A stretch of 17,481 nucleotides of DNA from Actinomycetes bacterium (GTDB lineage Bacteria; Actinomycetota; Actinomycetes; Actinomycetales; Demequinaceae), in NCBI GenBank assembly GCA_023411615.1, contig JAEYOR010000043.1, positions 1 to 17,481 on the forward strand, read 5' to 3'. This document shows, piece after piece, positions 8,123-13,704 of the stretch (its first letter is position 1; each line of letters starts with the position of its first letter). A model generated the notes under the pieces. The model was not told where the DNA came from. It did no database searches and worked only from the letters and a program-made list of their open reading frames with translations. The position numbers and the translations under genes were made by a program.

Positions 8123-9234
8123 CCCGACGCGCGTGGCCACTGGGTCTCGCCGCCCGCGAAGGCCTCGCCACGGCGCGGACGGGACGATGGACCTCCCTGC
8201 TCCTCGGCCTGGCCGTCACGTGGCTCGTCGCAGCGCCCGGGGCAGCCGATGCGATTGCCGTCAGCCGTCTCATCGACGATGAGCAGGCTTGGATCGATGC
8301 GGGCGGGCACGTGTATGTGGTCCAGGGGGCCCGTACCGACGACGGACAGAACCCCATTCCGGCCGAGATCTGCGAGTCGCTGGGCAGCGTCGATGGCGTG
8401 CTTGGGGCCTTCGCCCTCTCGCGCACGCAGGATTCCGGCACCTTGAGCCACATCCCTGCTGGTCGCGCGTCGTTGTACGACGTCTCGGCGGGTGCGTTGC
8501 AGTTTCTGGGTGCCGCGCCCGCGGCCGGCGGTGTCATCCTTGCGACCGGAAGTTTCGCTGAGCGCACCGGTGTGGTGGACGGGGAGGTGATCACGGTGGC
8601 ACGGCGGGGGCCGATTGGCACGGTGCCTGCGGTCTCGGATCCGCTCACGGCCCGCATTGTTGAGACGGCGATTATGGGCGACGAGTTCGACGGCGCATTG
8701 CTCGTGCCATCCCAGCTGGGATCAACCGCACAGTCCTGTTACGTCCAGACGGACGCAGCACACGACGCCGCTCTCGCGCAGGTGCTGCCGTCATTGCTTG
8801 CCTACGAGGGCGACCCTGCCGTCGCCAACCCGCGCCTATTCTCTTCTGACTTCACTGTCGACTACACCCACGCGTACGAACTCCGCCCGCTGAGATGGCT
8901 ATGGGTGTCTGCCGCCGCGCTCCTTGGCCTGTTGTGGGCGATGCTGCAGTGGTTCAGGCGGTCGCACGTTGCGATCTACGCGACGTTTGGCATGCGCGCT
9001 GCTCCTCGCCTCGCGATGCAATTGGCGGAATGGGGCGCACTCGCGGTGCTTGGCGCTGCGTGGGGGTGGGGGATCGGCGTGACCGGGGCGCTCGCGCTCG
9101 GCGCTCATCCCGCGCAAGCAGTGAACCAGGTGAGCGCGCACGCGATCCTCACCGTTGCCGGCGCGAGCGTGGCCGTGACTCTGCTCGGCCTCAGACCGGT
9201 GGGGACGCTCTTGAACTCACTAAAGGATCGGTGA
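8119..9234 (+). CDS. ABC transporter permease (FtsX/MacB-like)
   Basis: The 371-aa product has one membrane segment near residues 24-40 and a large extracytoplasmic region of about 210 residues. Three C-terminal segments follow at about 256-275, 293-320 and 338-356. This one-plus-three topology is typical of FtsX/MacB-type permeases, which work mechanically with periplasmic or cell-wall partners. Two extracytoplasmic cysteines (C85 and one near 207) could pair. The GTG start follows AAAGGAG and overlaps the ATPase stop. It is the last exporter gene and lies 101 nt before the secreted-peptide gene. A short stretch resembling its C-terminus (RPVG.L) recurs near 10412. Confidence 0.85.
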   Translation: MTRRAWPLGLAAREGLATARTGRWTSLLLGLAVTWLVAAPGAADAIAVSRLIDDEQAWIDAGGHVYVVQGARTDDGQNPIPAEICESLGSVDGVLGAFALSRTQDSGTLSHIPAGRASLYDVSAGALQFLGAAPAAGGVILATGSFAERTGVVDGEVITVARRGPIGTVPAVSDPLTARIVETAIMGDEFDGALLVPSQLGSTAQSCYVQTDAAHDAALAQVLPSLLAYEGDPAVANPRLFSSDFTVDYTHAYELRPLRWLWVSAAALLGLLWAMLQWFRRSHVAIYATFGMRAAPRLAMQLAEWGALAVLGAAWGWGIGVTGALALGAHPAQAVNQVSAHAILTVAGASVAVTLLGLRPVGTLLNSLKDR

Positions 9235-9243
9235 CGTCACGCA

Positions 9244-9290
9244 CCCCCAGAACCGGGGGCTTGAAGCCGGGTCTCACTTGCGCCACAGTG
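9244..9290 (+). promoter_or_regulatory. Module 1 upstream element: GC hairpin plus putative promoter
   Basis: CCCCC (9244-9248) and GGGGG (9255-9259) flank a 6-nt loop, directly followed by TTGAAG (9261-9266). A weak -10-like CACAGT lies 17 nt later (9284-9289). The same arrangement recurs at 10447 and 13441, in each case upstream of a peptide-gene copy, so the element is part of the repeated module. The hairpin may be an operator or attenuator, or a terminator of the preceding gene, but it has no T-tract. Promoter function is inferred from conservation. Confidence 0.45.
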
Positions 9291-9335
9291 GAGCGCACGG
9301 GACGCGCTGATGCGTCCATGTTGAGAGGGGAAGCT

Positions 9336-9692
9336 ATGAAAACTCGTACGAGCCTCACGGTGGCCGTTCTCGCCATCACCGGCATATTACTGGCATCAAT
9401 TCCAGCATCCGCGGCATGGACCGCTTATGTCTCAAAAAGCGGTGGAGTTGCTATCACCGGAGTCACCGGAGATTGTTACTACACGTACGACAACTATATT
9501 CCGGGTGGTAGTTCATCAGTGAAGGGTTACGGTTGGAGCGTGAGTAACGGGGGATGCAACAAGGTCCGCGCGAGAACCATGTATCAGGACGGCAATTGGG
9601 CTGGCTGGACTCAGTGGGTCGAGCATCGTTCCATCGCTGAAAGCCCCAAGCGCTCGTACTCTATGTTGAGCGGTCACCAAGTTGACAACTGA
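9336..9692 (+). CDS. Small Sec-secreted bacteriocin-like peptide
   Basis: A 118-aa precursor with a clear Sec signal peptide: MKTR, a hydrophobic core, then ASA at 24-26. Cleavage there leaves a mature part of about 92 residues rich in Tyr, Trp, Gly and Ser. Two cysteines (C47, C74) could form a disulfide. The aromatic, glycine-serine character with a GGSSSVKG segment (57-64) loosely recalls lactococcin-972-family bacteriocins, and the exporter next door fits such a locus, but I could not confirm family membership. GAGAGGGG (9323-9330) lies 5 nt before the ATG. Base composition is visibly more AT-rich than the flanking genes, suggesting acquisition. The stop overlaps the next lipoprotein gene by 11 nt. 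Degenerate copies occur at 10538 and 13541. Confidence 0.8.
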   Translation: MKTRTSLTVAVLAITGILLASIPASAAWTAYVSKSGGVAITGVTGDCYYTYDNYIPGGSSSVKGYGWSVSNGGCNKVRARTMYQDGNWAGWTQWVEHRSIAESPKRSYSMLSGHQVDN

Positions 9693-10317
9693 CGCTTTTC
9701 GGCTGGTGATGGGTCTCACCTTCATCGTGGTGGCGCTTGCTGGGTGCGCGGGGGGCGGGGGTGATCCGGCTACTCCTGCGCCGGCATTTGCTCACGCGAT
9801 TGAAGAGGCTCGTGCTGGGGGTGCGTCACAAGCTCAGATTGATTTGCTTGAGCGCCTCGCCGAGAAGGGCTCTGTGGAGCTAGACGACGTGCGGGAGGCT
9901 CTTGCGGGAACGTATGAATGCCTCGACGCCGCTGGTATCTCTCACAGTGAAGAGGTCGCGGTCGACGATGCCGGGGTCGAGATCGTTCGCATCGATATGC
10001 GCCAGCCGATCACCCGAGATGTGGATGCGGGAATCGCGGTCGCAGACGCATGCATTGAACAGCATTCGATGTATGTCCAGGATCTTTATGTGCAGCAGCC
10101 AAGTGTGGTCGAGATTCATGACAAGCACTATGCGACCGTCGTCACTCCGGCATTCCTTGAGTGTTATGAGAAATTCGGCCTCACACCAGAGGAGGATCGC
10201 ACAGACCAGGAGCGATGGTCGGACGCATACGACGTCGTTTTCGCTAGTCCTGGCGTACGTCCTGGTGACCCCACCCTAGAAGGTTGCCTATACGAGGCGA
10301 TGTTCCTGGCGCCGTAG
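9682..10317 (+). CDS. Four-cysteine lipoprotein, paralogue 3 (module 1)
   Basis: A 211-aa lipoprotein with lipobox LAGC (C22) and the family landmarks GGAS.AQ (47-52), C80, C124, LYVQQP (135-140), C161 and C202. The TTG at 9682 was chosen because an in-frame stop lies 15 nt upstream and the paralogue at 10578 has the same TTG context. Its start lies inside the last codons of the secreted-peptide gene, so translation is probably coupled. Length and all five Cys positions match the 10578 product exactly. Residues 35-90 are nearly identical between the two, while the middle is strongly diverged. The peptide-lipoprotein pairing suggests an immunity protein, but no direct evidence exists. Confidence 0.87.
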   Translation: MTTDAFRLVMGLTFIVVALAGCAGGGGDPATPAPAFAHAIEEARAGGASQAQIDLLERLAEKGSVELDDVREALAGTYECLDAAGISHSEEVAVDDAGVEIVRIDMRQPITRDVDAGIAVADACIEQHSMYVQDLYVQQPSVVEIHDKHYATVVTPAFLECYEKFGLTPEEDRTDQERWSDAYDVVFASPGVRPGDPTLEGCLYEAMFLAP

Positions 10318-10324
10318 CGACCAA

Positions 10325-10378
10325 GCCGCGGCTAGGCTCCCAAGCGTGAAGATCGCGTTCGTTCCCGACTATTGCCCC
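10325..10378 (+). pseudogene. Duplicated promoter and 5' end of the GT4 glycosyltransferase gene
   Basis: This 54-nt stretch matches 11904-11957 at 46 of 54 positions. The match covers the TAGGCT box (10333-10338), 7 nt of spacer, a GTG at 10346 and the first codons (MKIA.V.D). The rest of the gene is missing. It marks the right-hand junction of a tandem duplication. The GTG opens an 80-codon chimeric reading frame that runs to 10588 and ends at the stop of the peptide relic. I do not regard that frame as an evolved gene, but the promoter copy could still feed transcription into the 10578 lipoprotein. Confidence 0.7.
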
Positions 10379-10398
10379 GCTGTGCCACAAAATTCGGT

Positions 10399-10430
10399 AT
10401 TGGGACATTCAAGACCTGTCGGCGCGCTGA
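10399..10430 (+). pseudogene. Possible fragment of the permease 3' end
   Basis: The 18 nt at 10412-10429 match 9193-9210, near the end of the permease gene, at 13 of 18 positions. Both read RPVG.L, preceded by LG two to three residues earlier. The fragment lies 35 nt before the module 2 hairpin; in the intact locus the distance is 51 nt. If real, it is the left edge of the duplicated segment. The match is short and could be chance. Confidence 0.35.
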
Positions 10431-10446
10431 TGGAAGACGAGGAAAT

Positions 10447-10492
10447 GCCCCACAATTGGGGGCATGAAGCCATCTCGCATGTGCGCAATGGT
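10447..10492 (+). promoter_or_regulatory. Module 2 upstream element: GC hairpin plus putative promoter
   Basis: GCCCC (10447-10451) pairs with GGGGC (10459-10463), directly followed by ATGAAG (10464-10469) and, 17 nt on, AATGGT (10487-10492). It aligns with the element at 9244, including the GCATGAAGCC/GCTTGAAGCC block. The -35-like and -10-like boxes are poor here, so promoter activity may have decayed. Confidence 0.35.
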
Positions 10493-10537
10493 GGAGTGCC
10501 GGGATGCACTGACGCGTCCTTGTGGAGAGGGGAATCT

Positions 10538-10588
10538 GTGAAGACGCGGTCACATCCGATGTCGAGTGGGCATCAAGTTGACAACTGA
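10538..10588 (+). pseudogene. Deletion relic of the secreted-peptide gene (16 codons)
   Basis: The relic keeps the ribosome-binding site (GGAGAGGGG at 10524-10532), a GTG start with first residues MKTR, and the last residues SGHQVDN, identical to the intact gene's end. The interior is gone: 51 nt remain of 357, a loss of 306 nt, which is exactly in frame. The stop still overlaps the next lipoprotein's TTG by 11 nt. No toxin could be made, but the mini-ORF could still act as a translated leader that couples translation to the lipoprotein (inference). Confidence 0.8.
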
Positions 10589-11213
10589 CACTCTGCGGCT
10601 CCGGGTGGGCGCCGCCATCTTCGTGGTGGCGCTCACTGGGTGCGCGGAGAGCGGGGGCGATCCGGCGTCGTCTGCGCCGGTGTTTGCTCACGCGATTGAA
10701 GAGGCTCGCGCTGGGGGTGCTTCGCAGGCTCAGATTGATTTGCTTGAGCGTCTCGCAAAGAAAGGCGCAGTCGAGTTGGACGACGTGCGGGAGGCTCTTG
10801 CGGGAACGTATGAATGCCTCGACGATGCTGGGATTTCTCACTCAGAGGTTATCCAGGAGAATCGGGGTGGTTTCCCGATGATCACGTATGCGATGTCGCA
10901 AACTGCGGACATGGATGTGGACACTGCTATGCGCCTCTCCGACCAATGCGCCATTACGCATTCGGCGTTCGTGGAGCAGCTTTATGCGACTCAGCCGCAG
11001 GCGGTAGCTGCAGAAGAGGCGTACATCGAGGACCTAATCGTGCCAAGACTCGACGCGTGCAACGAGCGTTGGGGCATGCCTCCCGACACCGAACTTTCAG
11101 CGATCCAGCGGTGGGACAACGCTATCCGGCTCGTGAACGATCAGCCGGGTGTGCGTCCTGGTGATCCGTCGTACGCAGGCTGTGTCTACGAGGCGATGTT
11201 GCTAGCGCCATAG
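10578..11213 (+). CDS. Four-cysteine lipoprotein, paralogue 4 (module 2)
   Basis: A 211-aa lipoprotein with lipobox LTGC (C22) and C80, C124, C161 and C202 at exactly the positions of the 9682 product. The AGGASQAQIDLLERLA block and the C-terminal PGVRPGDP and YEAM.LAP are shared. Residues about 91-188 differ strongly, giving a conserved-variable-conserved mosaic. TTG at 10578 is preferred over an in-frame GTG at 10566, because the copy at 9682 has no start at the corresponding place. It follows the 16-codon peptide relic with the conserved 11-nt overlap. A specificity-diversified immunity protein is a reasonable guess; function is unproven. Confidence 0.86.
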   Translation: MTTDTLRLRVGAAIFVVALTGCAESGGDPASSAPVFAHAIEEARAGGASQAQIDLLERLAKKGAVELDDVREALAGTYECLDDAGISHSEVIQENRGGFPMITYAMSQTADMDVDTAMRLSDQCAITHSAFVEQLYATQPQAVAAEEAYIEDLIVPRLDACNERWGMPPDTELSAIQRWDNAIRLVNDQPGVRPGDPSYAGCVYEAMLLAP

Positions 11214-11257
11214 AAATCGGCGTGAGAACCGTTGCATGCGATTGAGAGGGCAGATAC

Positions 11258-11893
11258 ATGAAGCGCACAGTGCAACACAGTATTGCGGGCATATTCGTGT
11301 TGCTTTTGTGTGTCGCATGTACCCAAGACCCTGGTACATCCAACAGCGCTGAGACATTCGACCGTGAATTAAACCAGGTGATCGAATCTGCCACTGCCGG
11401 GGGCGCGAGCGATCACCAGATTGCGATCCTCACGCAAGCACGGGAAGCGGGTGCGCTCTCAACCGAGGCCGTTCGCCAAGCGCGGAGCAACGCACTCAAC
11501 TGCATGTCGGATCTGGGGCTCACGGCATACCCTGCAGAGCTCACACTCGACAACGGCCTCGAACTACCTGGATACACGGTCCAGTTGGGTGCCGTATCCG
11601 CCTCGGAGTCAGAACTCAATGCGGCAGAAGAGGTCGTAGACGCCTGTGATCTCAAGGAGTTCAGTTGGGTCAACGACTTCTACCAGCTACAACCTGTGGC
11701 GCGGGAGATGACTGACACGATGCTTGAACGGAAGGCGCCTGACCTGCGGGCTTGCATGGAGCGTGAGGGTGTCATGGGTGGCCTGGGTGACGACGCCACG
11801 CCTCGCGAACTCGCCGAGCAAGCGGCCTACGCGCGTTTTGAGATGCCGGGAACTGCTGACTGTCTAGGCAAGGCAGGCGTCGGAGGTTTCTAG
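11258..11893 (+). CDS. Four-cysteine lipoprotein, paralogue 5
   Basis: A 211-aa lipoprotein: basic N-terminus (MKRT), hydrophobic core, lipobox CVAC (C21), then TAGGAS..Q (46-54), C82, C130, FYQLQP (141-146), C166 and C202. It resembles the 5711 and 13694 products more than its immediate neighbours, for example in the YQLQP motif and the DCL.KAG ending. GAGAGGG (11244-11250) lies 7 nt before the ATG. Unlike the genes at 9682, 10578 and 13694, it has no peptide remnant in front; it follows the previous gene after 44 nt. The role is unknown. Confidence 0.86.
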   Translation: MKRTVQHSIAGIFVLLLCVACTQDPGTSNSAETFDRELNQVIESATAGGASDHQIAILTQAREAGALSTEAVRQARSNALNCMSDLGLTAYPAELTLDNGLELPGYTVQLGAVSASESELNAAEEVVDACDLKEFSWVNDFYQLQPVAREMTDTMLERKAPDLRACMEREGVMGGLGDDATPRELAEQAAYARFEMPGTADCLGKAGVGGF

Positions 11894-11913
11894 CCCCAGG
11901 CAGGCCGGGGCTA
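11891..11913 (+). terminator. Inverted repeat spanning the lipoprotein stop and the glycosyltransferase -10 box
   Basis: TAGCCCC (11891-11897) and GGGGCTA (11907-11913) form a perfect 7-bp stem with a 9-nt loop. The left arm contains the stop of the 11258 gene and the right arm runs into the TAGGCT box. It may act as a weak terminator or as a binding site affecting the promoter. There is no T-tract. The matching place near 10315-10334 keeps only a TAGC/GCTA core. Confidence 0.4.
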
Positions 11914-11924
11914 GGCTCCCAGAC
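11912..11924 (+). promoter_or_regulatory. Putative leaderless -10 box (TAGGCT) of the glycosyltransferase gene
   Basis: TAGGCT at 11912-11917 is followed by 7 nt and then the GTG at 11925. No Shine-Dalgarno sequence lies in the gap, so the transcript would be leaderless. The box is retained in the duplicated fragment at 10333-10338. Confidence 0.55.
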
Positions 11925-13061
11925 GTGAAGATCGCGATCGTTCTCGACGATTCCCTCGCCCGGCCCGACGGCGTTCAGGAGTATGTGCGCACCATTGGCC
12001 GCGCGATGGGTGAGCGTGGGCACGAGGTGCACGTGCTGTGTTCGGGTGAAGCGGGCGAGCCACCGGCAGGCGTGACGGCGGTTCACAGCCTCACGTCGAA
12101 CGTGGGCGTCACCTTCAATGGAAATGGCCTCCGCACGCCTCGTCCAGCAAAGCGCGCTGTGCTCCGCCATCACCTCGCGGAGCAGCGTTACGACGTCATT
12201 CACGTCCAGACGCCCCACTCACCGTTCTTCGCCGCACGCGTCGTGCGCGAGGCCCGCCGGTTGCAGGGCGTCTCGGTGCGCATCGTTGCGACCTTCCACA
12301 TCCTCCCCGACGGTCGCGTGAGCGAATGGGGGACACGGATCCTCGGCCAAGGCCTGCGTCGCAACCTGCGCCTCTTTGATGGCTTTGCCGCCGTCTCAGC
12401 TCCTGCCGTTGAATTCGCGAAGTGGGCATTTGGGGTGGATGCCACCGTCATCTCCAACGCGGTGCGCGTCGACGACCTGCGCGCCCACGCCCTCGCCCAC
12501 CCATGGCCGGCAGATCCGCACGGCCGCGTGGTCATCGCCTTCCTCGGCCGCCTCGTTGAGCGCAAGGGCGCTGTGGAACTTATCGAGGCATTTGCTGCTC
12601 TTCCGGCCGAACTCCGCGCTGACCTCGTGCTCCGCATCGGCGGCCGCGGCCCGCTCAAGGAACGTGTCGAGTCGCTCGTCGAACGCCACCAGCTCACCGA
12701 CTCCGTCATCCTCGAAGGCTTTGTCGCCGACGACGACAAACCGGGATTTCTCGCCGCCGCCGACATCGCCGTGTTCCCCGCAACCGGCGGCGAGAGCTTT
12801 GGGATCGTGCTCACCGAGGCAATGGCGTCGGGCTCCGGAGTGGTGCTCGGCGGCGACAACCCGGGCTACATGTGGACCCTTGGCGATTCACGCGCCATCG
12901 TCGACCCCCGCGACACCAAGGCTTTCGCGGAGCGGCTCACAATGATGGCAGCGGACCCACTCGCGTGCGAATCGCTCCACGCGCAGCAGCAGGACCGGGT
13001 GCGCGACTTCGATGTCGCCGCCGTCGCCGATCGCCTCGAGTCGCTCTACAGCGGGGCGTGA
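11925..13061 (+). CDS. GT4-family glycosyltransferase
   Basis: A 378-aa cytoplasmic or membrane-associated enzyme with the two-domain GT-B layout. The N-terminal acceptor domain begins with MKIAIVLDD and a PDGVQEYV loop. The donor domain has GRLVERKGAVELIEAF (about 208-223) and the EX7E-type motif ESFGIVLTEAMASG (about 288-301), which in GT4 enzymes binds the nucleotide sugar. The N-terminal pattern and the DVIH..TPHSP segment recall PimA-like mannosyltransferases acting on phosphatidylinositol, but sugar and acceptor cannot be fixed from sequence. The GTG start is supported by the upstream TAGGCT box and by the duplicated fragment at 10346. Its 5' end was duplicated during expansion of the neighbouring lipoprotein cluster; the intact copy is here. 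Confidence 0.88.
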   Translation: MKIAIVLDDSLARPDGVQEYVRTIGRAMGERGHEVHVLCSGEAGEPPAGVTAVHSLTSNVGVTFNGNGLRTPRPAKRAVLRHHLAEQRYDVIHVQTPHSPFFAARVVREARRLQGVSVRIVATFHILPDGRVSEWGTRILGQGLRRNLRLFDGFAAVSAPAVEFAKWAFGVDATVISNAVRVDDLRAHALAHPWPADPHGRVVIAFLGRLVERKGAVELIEAFAALPAELRADLVLRIGGRGPLKERVESLVERHQLTDSVILEGFVADDDKPGFLAAADIAVFPATGGESFGIVLTEAMASGSGVVLGGDNPGYMWTLGDSRAIVDPRDTKAFAERLTMMAADPLACESLHAQQQDRVRDFDVAAVADRLESLYSGA

Positions 13062-13068
13062 GCCCCGC
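13051..13068 (+). terminator. Perfect GC hairpin at the glycosyltransferase stop
   Basis: GCGGGGC (13051-13057) and GCCCCGC (13062-13068) pair perfectly across a GTGA loop that includes most of the stop codon. No T-run follows. Transcription termination is plausible for a high-GC actinobacterium but unproven. Confidence 0.45.
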
Positions 13069-13078
13069 CAAGCCCAGG

Positions 13079-13091
13079 TAGCGTGGTGCCC
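13079..13091 (+). promoter_or_regulatory. Putative leaderless -10 box (TAGCGT) of the DUF4229 gene
   Basis: TAGCGT (13079-13084) plus a 7-nt spacer leads to the ATG at 13092. The two GTG codons at 13083 and 13086 fall inside or right after the box, which argues against them as starts. Confidence 0.5.
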
Positions 13092-13382
13092 ATGCAGGTG
13101 CTCGTGTATTGGCTGATGAGAACGGCAATGTTCTTTGCGGTCTTCGGTGTGCTGTGGCTGCTCCACTGGTACGACGGCTGGGCCGCCCTCTTTGCCCTCA
13201 TCGTGGCGTGGGCCCTTAGCTATATCGCACTCCCCGGCATGCGCGAGCGCGCCACCCGTCAAATGGATGGCTGGATCAATCGCTCACACCGGCACATTGA
13301 CGCCGATGCTGACGTTGAGGACGAGGAGATCGCGGCCGACGCGCAGGCTGGCTCAGGAGACAAGGATGCCGAGCGCGAGTAG
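13092..13382 (+). CDS. DUF4229 family small membrane protein
   Basis: A 96-aa protein with two hydrophobic segments (about 8-25 and 30-48), a short basic stretch (RERATRQMDGW) and an acidic C-terminal tail rich in Asp, Glu and Ala. This matches the DUF4229 family, commonly found beside menA in actinobacteria; function is unknown. The last dozen or so codons are encoded within the left copy of the 97-bp menA-end repeat, in antisense to the menA reading. The two genes probably overlapped tail-to-tail before the lipoprotein module entered. Confidence 0.78.
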   Translation: MQVLVYWLMRTAMFFAVFGVLWLLHWYDGWAALFALIVAWALSYIALPGMRERATRQMDGWINRSHRHIDADADVEDEEIAADAQAGSGDKDAERE

Positions 13383-13442
13383 CGCCGCGTAGGCCATCCC
13401 GATCCAACCCAGCCCCAGGAAGACGGGCTTGAGTGCGAGACC
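13346..13442. repeat. Left copy of a 97-bp direct repeat of the menA 3' end
   Basis: This stretch matches 14348-14444 at 89 of 97 positions with no gaps. The right copy is the genuine 3' end of menA. The left copy overlaps the end of the DUF4229 gene and stops within 2 nt of the start of the module 3 hairpin. The repeats flank the lipoprotein module between them, so they mark its insertion or duplication. Confidence 0.9.
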
Positions 13443-13486
13443 CCATTAATGGGGGCTTGTATAGCGGCTCCACTGGGCCATAGCGT
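13441..13486 (+). promoter_or_regulatory. Module 3 upstream element: palindrome plus putative promoter
   Basis: CCCCATTAATGGGG (13441-13454) is a perfect 14-bp palindrome, directly followed by a conserved GGCTTG and the -35-like TTGTAT (13457-13462). TAGCGT (13481-13486) lies 18 nt further and equals the -10 box of the DUF4229 gene. It is the best promoter of the three module elements. The palindrome abutting the -35 box would suit a regulator-binding site. Confidence 0.5.
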
Positions 13487-13540
13487 CAGATTGCAACGGA
13501 TCGTGGGGTCCGGCGTCTAATTGATCGAGGGGGAGTTCTT

Positions 13541-13704
13541 ATGTTTCGACGGTTCCGCGCGACATAGGTGTTGATGGGAAGTATTACCGGTATAGCTCGC
13601 CCTACCAAACCGGCATTGCGTGGGCGGGCCATCACGCATCGCAGGGCTCATCGAGTACAAGTGTTGAGTTTTACAGCATTCGGGTGCACCACGGTGATCA
13701 TTAG
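13541..13704 (+). pseudogene. Degenerate secreted-peptide gene of module 3
   Basis: A strong ribosome-binding site (GAGGGGGAG at 13527-13535) precedes an ATG at 13541 whose own frame ends after 8 codons (stop at 13565-13567). One frame away, an open stretch from about 13540 to the TAG at 13702-13704 encodes about 54 residues. It begins YVS like the mature peptide of the 9336 gene and is similarly rich in Tyr, Ser, Gly and His, with a GSSSTSV segment. The signal-peptide region is missing. Its stop overlaps the GTG of the next lipoprotein by 11 nt, as in the other modules. The mature sequence is otherwise quite different from the 9336 peptide. Confidence 0.6.

Noticed and set aside
9231..9240. 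GTGACGTCAC palindrome at the permease stop as an operator
   Set aside because: It is a perfect 10-bp palindrome, but it does not recur upstream of modules 2 and 3, so chance is the better explanation.
8895..9335. Long upstream extension of the secreted-peptide reading frame
   Set aside because: It runs through the permease gene in another frame. The ATG at 9336 has a strong ribosome-binding site and starts a clean signal peptide.
10346..10588. The 80-codon frame as an evolved functional gene
   Set aside because: It is stitched from fragments of the glycosyltransferase, a possible permease end and the peptide relic. It is kept only as an expression curiosity.
13568..13693. Long N-terminal extension of the module 3 lipoprotein
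   Set aside because: It would cross the peptide relic in a different frame and bury the lipoprotein signal about 70 residues inside the protein. The overlap pattern of modules 1 and 2 supports a start at 13694 or 13709.
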